A stretch of 31,751 bases of DNA from a candidate division TA06 bacterium. Lineage in GTDB: Bacteria; Ratteibacteria; UBA8468; MWAK01. Positions 9,452 to 17,615 of this stretch are shown in pieces; position 1 is the stretch's first letter, and each line of letters starts with the position of its first letter. Under the pieces are notes generated by a model. That model did no database searches. It was not told where the DNA came from and saw only the letters and a program-made list of their open reading frames with translations. The stretch is from NCBI GenBank assembly GCA_022704925.1, contig JAKJFK010000002.1, forward strand, positions 1-31,751, read 5' to 3'. The position numbers were made by a program, and so were the translations under genes.

Positions 9452-10348
9452 ATGGCGGAAATCGAACTTTCCCGGGAGTACGCGCGGCCGCTGGCCGAAT
9501 TCCAGGAGTACCTGCGCAGCGAGCGGAACGCCTCCGGCCACACCCTGGCCGCCTACGGCTCCGACCTGCGCGATTTCTTCCGTTTCCTGGACGGCCGGCC
9601 CCTGGCCTCGGTCCGGATCCCGGTCCTGCGCGCCTACCTGGGCGATCTCTTCGGCCGCAAGCTTGGCCGGGCCACCCTGATCCGCCGGGTGGCCGCCCTG
9701 CGCACCTTCTTCCGGTTCCTGAGCCGCCGGGGCGCGGTTGAAGTCAATCCGGCCGCCGGCCTGCGTTCGCCCAGGAGCGAACGCAGACTGCCGGTCTTCC
9801 TGGAAATCGAGGCCGCCTGTCATCTGCTGGATCTGGCCCTGAAAAGCGCCGGCCGCTTTCCGAAGCGGGACCTGGCTCTCCTGGAGCTGCTTTATTCGAC
9901 CGGGGTGCGCGTTTCAGAACTGGTGGGCCTGGACATCAACGCGGTCGATTTCGTGGCCGGTCTGGTGAGCGTCAAAGGAAAGGGGCGGCGGGAAAGGCTG
10001 GTACCGGTGGGCGACCGGGCCCTTCGGGTCCTGAACGATTACCTGGCTTCACCGGAACGGCCGGCCGCGGCCCGGGCGCTCTTCACCAACCGGTTCGGCG
10101 GCCGGCTGACCGGCCGCAGCGTGGAACGGCTGGTCAAGAAATACTGCCTGCTGGCCGGGCTGCCGTCGCGGGTGACGCCGCACACCCTGCGCCACTCGTT
10201 TGCCACCCACCTGCTGGAACGGGGCGCCGACCTGCGCGCCATCCAGGAGATCTTGGGCCACCGCAACATCACCACCACCCAGGTTTATACTCACCTGACC
10301 ACCCGGACGCTCAAAGAGGCCTATCGAAATTTTTTTCCGCGCGCCTGA
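9452..10348 (+). CDS. xerC: Tyrosine recombinase XerC/XerD family
   Basis: Site-specific recombinase that resolves chromosome dimers at dif. Residues 10-95 form the SAM-like core-binding domain (FQEYLRSERNASGHTLAAYG). The catalytic domain has all expected residues: Arg153 (STGVRVSEL), Lys177 (VKGKGRR), His244 and Arg247 (PHTLRHSFATHLL), His270 (LGHRNITTTQ) and nucleophile Tyr279 (VYTH). The length of 298 is exactly right for XerC/XerD, and there is no accessory mobile-element gene nearby, so a housekeeping role is more likely than a phage integrase. XerC versus XerD cannot be settled from one copy. Its last 38 bases overlap the convergent gmk gene. Confidence 0.9.
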   Translation: MAEIELSREYARPLAEFQEYLRSERNASGHTLAAYGSDLRDFFRFLDGRPLASVRIPVLRAYLGDLFGRKLGRATLIRRVAALRTFFRFLSRRGAVEVNPAAGLRSPRSERRLPVFLEIEAACHLLDLALKSAGRFPKRDLALLELLYSTGVRVSELVGLDINAVDFVAGLVSVKGKGRRERLVPVGDRALRVLNDYLASPERPAAARALFTNRFGGRLTGRSVERLVKKYCLLAGLPSRVTPHTLRHSFATHLLERGADLRAIQEILGHRNITTTQVYTHLTTRTLKEAYRNFFPRA

Positions 10349-10883
10349 TGATCCGGTAAAGCCGATCGGCGGCCCGTTCCGGATCGTCATTGATGATCCG
10401 GTGGTCATAATCCCGAAGGCTGGCCAGCTCCTTTTCACTTTCAGCCAGCCGGGCCGCGATCGTCGCCGGCGTCTCCCCCGAGGCGCGGCCGCGCTGGTTG
10501 ATCCGGGCGGCCAGTTCCGACCGGGAGGGTGGCAGCAACGCGACCCGGATTGTCTCCGGGTAAAGGGCCTTGATGCTGGCCGCGCCCTGGGTGTCCAGTG
10601 CCAGGATGGCCGGTTCGCCCGCCTTCAGCCGGTCTTCGATGGCCGATTTCGGCGTGCCGTAGCGGTGGCCGTAAACGGTGGCCCACTCGGCCAGTTCCCC
10701 CTCTTCCATCATCCCGAGGAAACGCTTTTCATCCACGAAGAGATAATCCTGTCCCGGGGTTTCGCCGTTGCGCGGCGGCCGGGTGGTGCAGGTGATGACG
10801 CGGGGCAGGCGGTACTTCTGCTGGAGAATCTTGAGGACGGTGGTCTTGCCGGTTCCGGAAGGGGCGGACAGGACCAGGATCAT
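10311..10883 (-). CDS. gmk: Guanylate kinase
   Basis: Phosphorylates GMP/dGMP to GDP in purine nucleotide synthesis. 190 residues. The P-loop APSGTGKTTVL (residues 7-17) is followed by the GMP-binding TTRPPRNGETPGQDYLFV, YGTPKSAIEDRL, and LDTQGAASIKALYP at the position of the usual D-x-QGA motif. Its ATG overlaps the stop of the upstream TPR protein (ATGA), which suggests translational coupling. The 3' end overlaps convergent xerC by 38 bases, so the two mRNAs are complementary there. The usual rpoZ neighbour is not adjacent; an omega-like gene lies about 6.6 kb away at 17318. Confidence 0.93.
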   Translation of the reverse strand: MILVLSAPSGTGKTTVLKILQQKYRLPRVITCTTRPPRNGETPGQDYLFVDEKRFLGMMEEGELAEWATVYGHRYGTPKSAIEDRLKAGEPAILALDTQGAASIKALYPETIRVALLPPSRSELAARINQRGRASGETPATIAARLAESEKELASLRDYDHRIINDDPERAADRLYRIIRRAEKNFDRPL

Positions 10884-11581
10884 TGATAGGTTTCGACCTT
10901 GGTCGTCCCGTATTTTTTGAGGCGGGAGAGCATGCGGGCGGCTATCTGCCGGAACGGGGTATCCGGCCCGGCCAGGATTCTTTCCCAGGTGGCGATGGCC
11001 TCCTTGATCTGGCCGTTTTCCTCGTAGGCGTGGGCCAGCACGTCGTCCACGTATTCGGGCCGCGGAAACTTGGCGGCCAGTTCGAAGTACTTGACCGCGT
11101 TGGCGTAGTCCTTGACCTTGTTGAAGTAAGTCCAGCCCAGTTCGAAGTAGAGGTCGTAGCGTTCGGGGTTATTCTTGATGCCTTCGGCCAGGAAGTCCAC
11201 GCCGTGCTTGATCCAGAACTGCTTCTCCTCCTCGTTCTTGGCCTTGACCGAAATATTGTAGGCCATGTGCCAGCCGCCCACCGCCCAGGGGGTGATGAAC
11301 TTGGGCTGGAGGAAGGTGATGGACTGGAAGAGCGGCAGCATCTTGTAATGCTGGCCGGAGTGGAAGAGGCTTTCGACCTGGAGCCAGAGCAGGTCGGCGG
11401 CCAGGCCCTTGAAGCCGCCGAGGATGAGGTTGCCCGCCACCTGGCCGGGCATGAGCATCAGCCGCCGCTCGAAGCCCATCCTCCGGCGCTGCAGGTCGAT
11501 GGAGTCCTGGAGCGGCGACAGGATCAGGAAGAGCAGGATGATGGCGGCGATGCTCCGGCTGCGAAAGGCGGTCTTGGACAT
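10880..11581 (-). CDS. Membrane-anchored TPR-like protein of unknown function
   Basis: 233 residues. One N-terminal hydrophobic segment (AAIILLFLILSPLQ) is followed by a helical repeat region: LLWLQVESLFHSGQHYKMLPLF, LYFELGWTYFNKVKDYANAVKYF and DVLAHAYEENGQIKEAIATWERIL read as tetratricopeptide-type units. It is anchored in the inner membrane, probably facing the periplasm. It lies 40 bases after the ABC permease and is coupled to gmk by an ATGA overlap. Since it travels with the ABC pair, it may be its accessory. I chose ATG 11581 (AGGA five bases upstream) over a TTG at 11602, which adds seven residues. No enzymatic motif was seen. Confidence 0.75.
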   Translation of the reverse strand: MSKTAFRSRSIAAIILLFLILSPLQDSIDLQRRRMGFERRLMLMPGQVAGNLILGGFKGLAADLLWLQVESLFHSGQHYKMLPLFQSITFLQPKFITPWAVGGWHMAYNISVKAKNEEEKQFWIKHGVDFLAEGIKNNPERYDLYFELGWTYFNKVKDYANAVKYFELAAKFPRPEYVDDVLAHAYEENGQIKEAIATWERILAGPDTPFRQIAARMLSRLKKYGTTKVETYQ

Positions 11582-11621
11582 TTTTCCTGGCGATGGCGAC
11601 AAGAAGCGGCGCGGGGCGGCC

Positions 11622-12386
11622 TCAGACCTCTCTGAACTGGAAGAAGTAGAGGCAGAGCAGCAGGGCGATGAAGGTGTAGATCAGCCCGTAGCCGAAGGTT
11701 TTCAAGAGGTAAGAGAGCGACACCGACACTCCCACCGCGATCTCATCGCGGATCGCGAAGTTTTCGAAGTTCGGGATGACTTTGTAAAAGATCTTGGTCA
11801 GGGCCTGCAGCAGGGGATTCTTGGCCTGCTGGGCCAGCTCCAGGCCGTAGCCGGTCAGGTGGCCGGTCAGGAAGAGGAAGAGGACGAAGATCAGGGTGAA
11901 GGCGGTCGAGGCGAAGGCGGCCACCGCCAGGGTCAGGGCGACGATGACCAGCATCTCGGCCCAGATCAGGAAGGTGGCCGAGAAGAGGCCGGCCTCCAGG
12001 GAATGTTGTTTGATCAGGATCAGGGTCGAGAAGACCGCCGCCATCAGGATGACGCTCAGGGTGATTGCCAGGACCGAACCGATGAACTTGCCCAGGATGA
12101 ACTCGGAGCGGCGCAGCGGCTTGGAGAGCAGGGTGGAAATGGTGTTGGTCTCGAACTCGTTGCGCAGGCTGGTCATGGCGGTGAAAATGGCCAGCAGCGC
12201 GGCGAATATCTCGATCCCGGAAAGGGAAACGTCCTTGATCATCTTCAGCTGCTCCTCCGGGGTGAGGAAGGAGAAGAGCTGGCTGCTGCCCAGCAGGAGC
12301 AGGGCGAAGATCAGGATGATCTGATAACTCTTCAGCCGCAGGGTTTCCCGGAAAGTATTGAGCCCGATAATCAGTGCTTTGACCAT
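11622..12386 (-). CDS. ABC-2 type transporter permease (NosY-like)
   Basis: 254 residues with about six hydrophobic segments and no nucleotide-binding motif. It opens with VKALIIGLNTFRETLRLKSY, the typical cytosolic interface helix of ABC-2 permeases, then SLRNEFETNTISTLLSKPLRRSEFILGKF, the conserved cytoplasmic loop of the NosY/ABC-2 type (PLRR-E-F-GK). It pairs with the ATPase encoded immediately upstream, whose last 16 bases it overlaps; GGTGAT precedes the ATG. The substrate is unknown. Similar pairs act on envelope components or export, but nothing here proves it. Confidence 0.87.
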   Translation of the reverse strand: MVKALIIGLNTFRETLRLKSYQIILIFALLLLGSSQLFSFLTPEEQLKMIKDVSLSGIEIFAALLAIFTAMTSLRNEFETNTISTLLSKPLRRSEFILGKFIGSVLAITLSVILMAAVFSTLILIKQHSLEAGLFSATFLIWAEMLVIVALTLAVAAFASTAFTLIFVLFLFLTGHLTGYGLELAQQAKNPLLQALTKIFYKVIPNFENFAIRDEIAVGVSVSLSYLLKTFGYGLIYTFIALLLCLYFFQFREV

Positions 12387-13120
12387 TCGATCACCTTTAC
12401 GAACAAGTCTTCAATATCGCTGGCCTTCCATTCCGTCATCAGATCCCGCAGGGCGCCCAGGGCCAGAAGTTTTCCCTGGTGCAGGATTCCGACGCGGTTG
12501 CTTATCTTTTCGACCTCGGAAAGGTAGTGGCTGGAGAGCATGATGGTCTTGCCTTCGGACTGCAGCCGGCCCAGCAGGTTGCGGGTTTCGCGGCTGCCGA
12601 TCGGGTCGAGTCCGGTGGTCGGTTCGTCGAGAATGAGGAACTCCGGGTCGTTGAGCAGGGCGACCGCCAGGCCGATCCTTTCCAGCATGCCCTTGGAATA
12701 GTGCTTCAGGGCCAGGTGGCCGGAATTCTCCAGTCCGACCAGCTGCAGCAGGTTTTCCCGGCGCTCTTTCAGAGTCTCCTCGGGGAGGGAGAAGATCCGG
12801 CCGAAGAAGTTCAGGATCTCCGGTCCGGTCAGGTAGCGGTAATAATAAGGATTCTCAGGCAGGTAGCCGATCTTCTCCTTGACCGAGACCTCGGTATGCT
12901 TCTGACCGAGGATCTCGATGGTGCCGCTGCTGGGAAAGATCAGCCCGAGAATGAGCTTGATGGCGGTGGTTTTGCCGCTGCCGTTGGGTCCCAGCAGTCC
13001 GAAGATCTCGCCTTGCTTGACCTCCAGCGCCAGGTTGTCCAGCGCCACCACCTCCTTGCGGCGGCCGAGCTGATAGACCTTGCTCAATCCCTCGATTTTG
13101 AGTGCGATTTTTTCATCCAT
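12371..13120 (-). CDS. ABC transporter ATP-binding protein (CcmA/NosF-like)
   Basis: Powers the adjacent ABC-2 permease. 249 residues: Walker A GLLGPNGSGKTTAIK, Q-loop region GYLPENPYYYRYLTG, signature YSKGMLERIGLA (variant of LSGGQ), Walker B FLILDEPTTGLDPIG and switch His in MLSSHYLSEVE. A start at 13153 is possible in the frame, but that codon lies in the -35 box of a good promoter. The ATG at 13120 (MDEKIALKIEG) is eight bases beyond the -10 and matches family N-termini, so I take it; the message is then leaderless. It is the first gene of ATPase-permease-TPR protein-gmk. Confidence 0.92.
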   Translation of the reverse strand: MDEKIALKIEGLSKVYQLGRRKEVVALDNLALEVKQGEIFGLLGPNGSGKTTAIKLILGLIFPSSGTIEILGQKHTEVSVKEKIGYLPENPYYYRYLTGPEILNFFGRIFSLPEETLKERRENLLQLVGLENSGHLALKHYSKGMLERIGLAVALLNDPEFLILDEPTTGLDPIGSRETRNLLGRLQSEGKTIMLSSHYLSEVEKISNRVGILHQGKLLALGALRDLMTEWKASDIEDLFVKVIEWSKH

Positions 13121-13128
13121 AATGGTTA

Positions 13129-13158
13129 ATTGTAGCAAAAGAGACGCTTTCAAGTCAA
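13129..13158 (-). promoter_or_regulatory. Sigma-70 promoter of the ABC-gmk operon, predicting a leaderless mRNA
   Basis: Minus strand TTGACT (13153-13158), 18 bases, TACAAT (13129-13134). Eight bases separate the -10 from the ATG at 13120, so transcription should start at or within two bases of the start codon. It lies in the gap after the purD stop at 13194. Confidence 0.75.
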
Positions 13159-13193
13159 GGCAGAATTAACGGGTCCGTCCGGGGTTTGCCGTC

Positions 13194-14492
13194 TCAAGCG
13201 GCGGCGGCTGTTTCTTCCAGGCGGCCCACGGCCTTCCGGCCGATGTCCGCGCGGAAACAGGCCCCTTCGAAGGAGATCTCCGCCACCGCCCGGTAGGCCA
13301 GTTTGACCGCCTCCGGCAGCCGGTCGGCCAGCCCGGTGACGTTCAGGACCCGCCCCCCGGCGGTTACCGGCCGCCCGTTTTCCAGACGGGTGCCGGCGTG
13401 AAAGACCAGGACGTCCTTCCGGGCGGCGGCCGCCGCCAGCCCGTTGATCCGGTAACCGATCCGGTAGCGGCCCGGGTACCCGGCCGAGGCCATGACCACC
13501 GAGCAGGCGGAACGGCCCGAGAAGCGCGGACCGGTTTCGGCCAGCCGGTCGGTTGCCGCGGCCAGGAGCAGTTCGGCCAGGTCGTTTTCCAGCAGGGGCA
13601 GCACCACCTGGGTTTCCGGGTCGCCGAAGCGGGCGTTGTACTCCAGCACCCGTGGTCCCTCCGGGGTGAGGATCAGGCCCACGTAGAGAATTCCCCGATA
13701 GCGCATTCCCTCGGACTCCAGCCCGGCGAGCGTGGGGATGACGCTCTCGTTTTCAACCCGTCGGACCAGGCCCGGGTCGAGAAAAGGGTTGGGCGCCACC
13801 GCGCCCATGCCGCCGGTGTTGGGCCCGGTCTCGCCGGCCCCGATCTTCTTGTGGTCCTGGGCCGGCACCAGCGGGTGGTATGACCGGCCGTCGGTCAGCA
13901 CCAGGAGCGAGGCCTCCTCGCCGGTCAGCTTTTCCTCGAAGACCACCCGGCGGCCGGCCGCCCCGAACTCCTGCCGGACCAGGATGGCCTCCAGGGCCGC
14001 CTCCTTTTCCGCCTCGGTCTCGCAGATGAAGACGCCCTTCCCGGCCGCCAGGCCGTCGGCCTTGATGACCGCCGGTTTTCCCTTCCAGGCCGCCAGGAGC
14101 GCCCGGCCTTCGGCGAGGGAGTCGGCGGTCTGGAACTCCGCGGTCGGTATCCGGTGGCGGTGCATGAATTCCTTGGCGAAGACCTTGGAGGTTTCCAGCC
14201 GGGCGGCGGCGGCCGAGGGTCCGAAGACCGGCCGCCCCTCGGCCTGGAGCCGGTCGGCCAGGCCGGCGGCCAGCGGGGCCTCCGGCCCGATCACGGTCAG
14301 GTCGATGGCCTGATCCCGGGCGAACCCGGCCAGGCCGTCGATGTCGTCGGCCCGGATCTCGAGATTGACTCCGAAATCGGCCGTGCCGCCGTTGCCGGGG
14401 GCGATGAAGAGTTCGGAGACCTGTTTGCTCTGCCGCAGTTTCCAGGCCAGGGCGTGTTCCCGGCCGCCGGAGCCGATTACCAGGCATTTCAT
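13194..14492 (-). CDS. purD: Phosphoribosylamine-glycine ligase (GAR synthetase)
   Basis: Second step of purine biosynthesis: ATP-dependent ligation of glycine to phosphoribosylamine. 432 residues, normal length. The N-domain starts MKCLVIGSGGREHALAWKL and has VIGPEAPLAAGLAD. The ATP-grasp part has KADGLAAGKGVFIC, FEEKLTGEEASLLVLTDG, DHKKIGAGETGPNTGGMGA and LEYNARFGDPETQ. The C-domain has AGGRVLNVTGLA. It is the last gene of the minus-strand operon that includes pilT, starting 38 bases after the CPBP protease gene. It has no other purine gene beside it. Confidence 0.96.
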   Translation of the reverse strand: MKCLVIGSGGREHALAWKLRQSKQVSELFIAPGNGGTADFGVNLEIRADDIDGLAGFARDQAIDLTVIGPEAPLAAGLADRLQAEGRPVFGPSAAAARLETSKVFAKEFMHRHRIPTAEFQTADSLAEGRALLAAWKGKPAVIKADGLAAGKGVFICETEAEKEAALEAILVRQEFGAAGRRVVFEEKLTGEEASLLVLTDGRSYHPLVPAQDHKKIGAGETGPNTGGMGAVAPNPFLDPGLVRRVENESVIPTLAGLESEGMRYRGILYVGLILTPEGPRVLEYNARFGDPETQVVLPLLENDLAELLLAAATDRLAETGPRFSGRSACSVVMASAGYPGRYRIGYRINGLAAAAARKDVLVFHAGTRLENGRPVTAGGRVLNVTGLADRLPEAVKLAYRAVAEISFEGACFRADIGRKAVGRLEETAAAA

Positions 14493-14530
14493 GTTTTACC
14501 CCGCAGAAGATGGCGTTTTCCGGCGGCCCT

Positions 14531-15403
14531 TCAGGAGATGGCCTGCCGGAGCAGAAGGACGAAGACGGCCGTGACGGTGTTGTTGAGCAGGTGAAGCACC
14601 ACCGACGGCCAGAGCGAGCCGCTCTTTTCGTAGAGCCAGCAGAGCGCCAGCGCCAGGCAGAAGATGGGCAGAAAGGCAAAGACCGACTGATGCAGCGAAG
14701 CGAAGATAAGGCTGGAGTACAACGCGGCGCGCCGGTAACCGAAGAGGGAGCGCAGGGTTCCGAAGAGGAAGCCCCGGAAGATGATCTCCTCCAGGAAGGG
14801 GGCGGCCAGGGCGATGACTGCCAGGTAGAGCAGGAGCAGGCCCTGCGAGTCGATCCGCATCAGGACCGCGTAAATCTCTTGGTCGGGCAGCCGGCCGTGT
14901 TGCAGGAGGCCCTGGAGGAGTCCGATGACGGCCAGGATCGGCAGGATGGAGAAATAGGTCCAGAAGCCGGCCCGGAGATACCCGGTTTTCCAGGCGTCCA
15001 GGCCGAGCTGCCAGGTCCCCAGGAAACGGCGGCGCAGTCCGGCCAGAATGGCCCCCACCAGGCAGAGCTGGAGGGCGGCGCTGAAGATGATGGCCCGGGC
15101 GGCGCTGTGGTTGAAGGAGAGCTTGCCGTCGAAGCAGAGGGCGTCGAGGCCGGCGGTGAGCAGCAGCCAGGCGGGCAGCGCGGTGAAAATGACCTTCAGC
15201 ACCAGGCTTCCCGGCCAGAAGGTGGCGGCCGCGCCCGCCGGCGGCTCGGCCGGGACCCGGTTAACCAGGCGCTGCAGGTTCTGGGCCAGCGCGTAGAGGG
15301 CGCCGACCAGGAGGATCAGGGAAAGCGTCCCCAGCAGGATCGCCCCGGGCTCGCCCCGGGTGAAGGCCTGCTGGAGGGCGGTGTCGAATTCTTCGGACGG
15401 CAT
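14531..15403 (-). CDS. CPBP-family intramembrane metalloprotease (CAAX protease/bacteriocin-processing type)
   Basis: Polytopic membrane protein of 290 residues with about seven or eight hydrophobic segments. All CPBP motifs are in the C-terminal half: EEIIFRG with Glu205, Glu206 and Arg210; FASLHQS with His238; and HLLNN with His271 and Asn275. These form the glutamate/histidine active site of Abi/CAAX-type proteases. The N-terminal 60 residues carry one extra membrane helix (AILLGTLSLILLVGALYALA). No Shine-Dalgarno is evident before the ATG. It sits between pilT and purD with gaps of 37 and 38 bases. The substrate is unknown; envelope or peptide processing is possible. Confidence 0.88.
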   Translation of the reverse strand: MPSEEFDTALQQAFTRGEPGAILLGTLSLILLVGALYALAQNLQRLVNRVPAEPPAGAAATFWPGSLVLKVIFTALPAWLLLTAGLDALCFDGKLSFNHSAARAIIFSAALQLCLVGAILAGLRRRFLGTWQLGLDAWKTGYLRAGFWTYFSILPILAVIGLLQGLLQHGRLPDQEIYAVLMRIDSQGLLLLYLAVIALAAPFLEEIIFRGFLFGTLRSLFGYRRAALYSSLIFASLHQSVFAFLPIFCLALALCWLYEKSGSLWPSVVLHLLNNTVTAVFVLLLRQAIS

Positions 15404-15440
15404 CGTGTTTATTTTGGCCGGTTCCGGCCCTTCAGGACGC

Positions 15441-16535
15441 CTACATCCCGATGATCCGGGTATCCTCGTCCAGGAAGATGCCCTGAATATTCATGCGGAG
15501 CGCGTCCGGGTTGGGACTGGCGGCGAAACCGATCGACTCGGTGATCCGGTCGTCCTTGAGCAGCTGGAGTATGGCATCGTTGAAAGTCTGCATACCCCGG
15601 TCCTTTTCCGCCCGCATTCCGGCCGGGATCTTGAGCACCCGGTTCTCGATGATCAGGTTGACGATGGTGGGCGTGGCCAGCATCACCTCGACCGCCGGTA
15701 TCAAACCCTTGCCGTCCTTGCGCGGAAGCAGTTTCTGGCAGACGGTCGCCTTGATGTGGTAGGCCAGCTGTTTGCGCACCTGCTCGTGCAGGTTGCTGGG
15801 AAAGAAATCGAGGATGCGGGTAATGATGCTGATCGTGTCCAGGGCGTGGACGGTCGAAAGGACCAGGTGGCCGGTCTCCGAAGCCGAGAGGGCCGATTCA
15901 AAGGTCACCGTGTCGCGCATTTCGCCGATGACGATGATGTCCGGGTCCTCGCGCAGCACGTGTTTCAGCGCATTGTGGAAGGAGAGGGTGTCGCTGCCGA
16001 CCTCGCGCTGGTTCACGATTGATTTCTGGTCGGTGAAGACATACTCGATCGGGTCCTCCACCGTCACGATGTTGACCTGTTCGTTCTGGTTGATGAAATC
16101 GACGATCGAAGCCACCGTGGTTGACTTTCCCGAACTGGTCGGGCCGGCCACCAGGACCAGGCCGCTTTCCAACTTGGAGATCTGTTCCAGGACCGGCGGC
16201 AGGGAGAGCTCTTGGAACTTTGGGATCTTGGTCCGGATGCGGCGCATGGCCATACTGGAATTGCCGCGCTGAAAGTAGACGTTGATCCGGAATCGGCCCA
16301 GGTCGCCGAAGGTAAATCCGAAATCCAGCTCCCGTTCCTCCTCCAGTTTCCGCAGCTGGGACTCCTTGGCGACCTCCTTCAGGAAGCTTTCCATGTGCTC
16401 CGGAGTCACCGGCTCCAGCTGGGAGAAGATCAGGCTGTTGTTGATCCGGAAGATCGGCGGCTTCCCGATCTTGACGTGGATGTCGGTGGCCCGCAGCCTT
16501 ACGCATTCCTGGGCGACATCTTTCAAGGTCATCAT
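15441..16535 (-). CDS. pilT: PilT/PilU-family type IV pilus retraction ATPase
   Basis: Hexameric cytoplasmic motor that depolymerises type IV pili. 364 residues: N-terminal PAS-like domain (ATDIHVKIGKPPIFRINN), Walker A GPTSSGKSTT (131-140), Asp box TVEDPIEYVF, Walker B DIIVIGEMRD with Glu205, and His box SETGHLVLSTVHALD. The Walker A has SS where GS is usual. The AIRNLIRE motif that marks PilT proper is not recognisable; the matching region reads AGMRAEKDRGMQTFNDAI, so it may belong to a PilU-like or divergent branch. No pilin or assembly gene is adjacent. GGGGAAAC precedes the ATG. Confidence 0.9.
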   Translation of the reverse strand: MMTLKDVAQECVRLRATDIHVKIGKPPIFRINNSLIFSQLEPVTPEHMESFLKEVAKESQLRKLEEERELDFGFTFGDLGRFRINVYFQRGNSSMAMRRIRTKIPKFQELSLPPVLEQISKLESGLVLVAGPTSSGKSTTVASIVDFINQNEQVNIVTVEDPIEYVFTDQKSIVNQREVGSDTLSFHNALKHVLREDPDIIVIGEMRDTVTFESALSASETGHLVLSTVHALDTISIITRILDFFPSNLHEQVRKQLAYHIKATVCQKLLPRKDGKGLIPAVEVMLATPTIVNLIIENRVLKIPAGMRAEKDRGMQTFNDAILQLLKDDRITESIGFAASPNPDALRMNIQGIFLDEDTRIIGM

Positions 16536-16571
16536 GTTTCCCCTGCCTGTTCCGGCCCGCCTCCGGGCCTC

Positions 16572-17321
16572 TTAATGGGTGATGAAATACTCCAGACGGT
16601 TGGCCTGTTTCAGGGTGCGGCCGATGCGGTCGGCGGCGGCCCGGGAAGAAAAATTGCCGACCCGCACCCGGTAGGAGAGGGCGGCCTGGTCGGGAATGCG
16701 CACCAGATAGGCGTCATAACCGTCCGCGGCCAGGTCGTCGACCAGTTTTTGGGCGCGCAGGTAGTCGCTGAAGGAGCCGACCTGGATGGTGTACTCTCCC
16801 AGTTCGCGGTTCAGCAGGCCGCCGGCGGCGACCGCTTCCGGGCTGAACGGATACTCCTGCCGGATTCGGTTCAGCAGCGTCAACGCTTCGGTCTTCTTGC
16901 CGCGTTTCACCAGGACCTCGGCCAGCCCCAGGCAGGCGGTCGGCAGGTGAGTGCTGAGCGGATACTCCCGCAGAAACTGGCGGAAGGTCTGCTCACTCTC
17001 CAGCGTCGGGCCGGTCCGCCCTTTCAGCCGGGCGATGGCCAGCAGGCTTCGTTCCCTTTCCCGGCTGCCCAGCAGGTTTTTCCAGATTTCCTCGGCCTTC
17101 TTGACGTCCCGGGTCTCCTGGTAGCAGACGGCCAGCAGGTACTTCTGCATCGGGGTCAGGTCGGGGATTTCGCCGTAAGTTTGGATGGCCGCCCGGTATT
17201 CTTCGCGCAGGACCAGGTCTTCCAGTCCGGAGACCGGCTGACCTCCGGACCGTCCGGGAGCTAACCACCCGACGGCCAGCGCCGCGATCCACAGGAGTAT
17301 CACCCGATTGAGGTTCATCAA
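16572..17321 (-). CDS. TPR and SPOR-domain envelope protein
   Basis: 249 residues. An N-terminal signal or anchor (NRVILLWIAALAVGWLAPG) is followed by helical repeats at about 35-165 (YLLAVCYQETRDVKKAEEIWKNLL, ACLGLAEVLVKRGKKTEALTLL). A C-terminal SPOR domain (about 174-249) contains YTIQVGSFSDYLRAQKLVDDL and YRVRVGNFSSRAAADRIGRTL. SPOR domains bind denuded glycan strands of septal peptidoglycan, so a periplasmic role in cell division or septal envelope is likely. The ATG overlaps the stop of the upstream small gene. pilT follows after 36 bases. The TPR half could recruit a partner. Confidence 0.85.
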   Translation of the reverse strand: MMNLNRVILLWIAALAVGWLAPGRSGGQPVSGLEDLVLREEYRAAIQTYGEIPDLTPMQKYLLAVCYQETRDVKKAEEIWKNLLGSRERERSLLAIARLKGRTGPTLESEQTFRQFLREYPLSTHLPTACLGLAEVLVKRGKKTEALTLLNRIRQEYPFSPEAVAAGGLLNRELGEYTIQVGSFSDYLRAQKLVDDLAADGYDAYLVRIPDQAALSYRVRVGNFSSRAAADRIGRTLKQANRLEYFITH

Positions 17322-17527
17322 TCCTTTTCTTTTTCCGCTTCTTCTTCCGCGGGGACCGCTTCCCGCTCGATGATCGCCTGGAAGACCTCCTCCAGAGGAT
17401 TTGACCTGCCCAGCGATATCCGTTCGTGGCTTAACCGGTGGGCCTTTTCGGTCAATTCGGCCACCAATTGATAGGTATTCTGCTGGTTGGCGGTTTTATC
17501 CAGGACCTTCAACGCTTCGTATCCCAT
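17318..17527 (-). CDS. Small protein resembling RNA polymerase omega subunit
   Basis: 69 residues. NTYQLVAELTEKAHRLSHE resembles the conserved omega segment (Y-x-L-V-x5-RA), followed by EEVFQAIIEREAVPAEEE, similar to the helical ALEEI and acidic tail of omega. If so, it aids polymerase assembly. The match is by pattern only, and the usual first-helix Arg-Ala pair is KA here. GAGAGGA precedes the ATG. It heads the operon omega-like/SPOR/pilT/CPBP/purD and is joined to the SPOR gene by an overlapping TGATG. The alternative is an unrelated small helical protein. Confidence 0.5.
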   Translation of the reverse strand: MGYEALKVLDKTANQQNTYQLVAELTEKAHRLSHERISLGRSNPLEEVFQAIIEREAVPAEEEAEKEKD

Positions 17528-17572
17528 GGTCTGTCCTCTCGACGGTTGGGTTTTTTCCGAATGGCAACGGTT

Positions 17573-17602
17573 ATTATACCCTCTTCAAACCGGGTGCGGC
17601 AA
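17573..17602 (-). promoter_or_regulatory. Sigma-70-type promoter of the omega-like/SPOR/pilT/CPBP/purD operon
   Basis: Minus strand TTGCCG (17597-17602, 4/6), 18 bases, perfect TATAAT (17573-17578), about 45 bases before the ATG at 17527. It starts just after the stop of the upstream M55 gene. Confidence 0.65.
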
Positions 17603-17615
17603 AGGCGGTTCCCGG

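Noticed and set aside
9452-10348. Integrase of a mobile element
   Set aside because: The length and motifs fit housekeeping XerC/XerD and no excisionase, phage or transfer gene is present.
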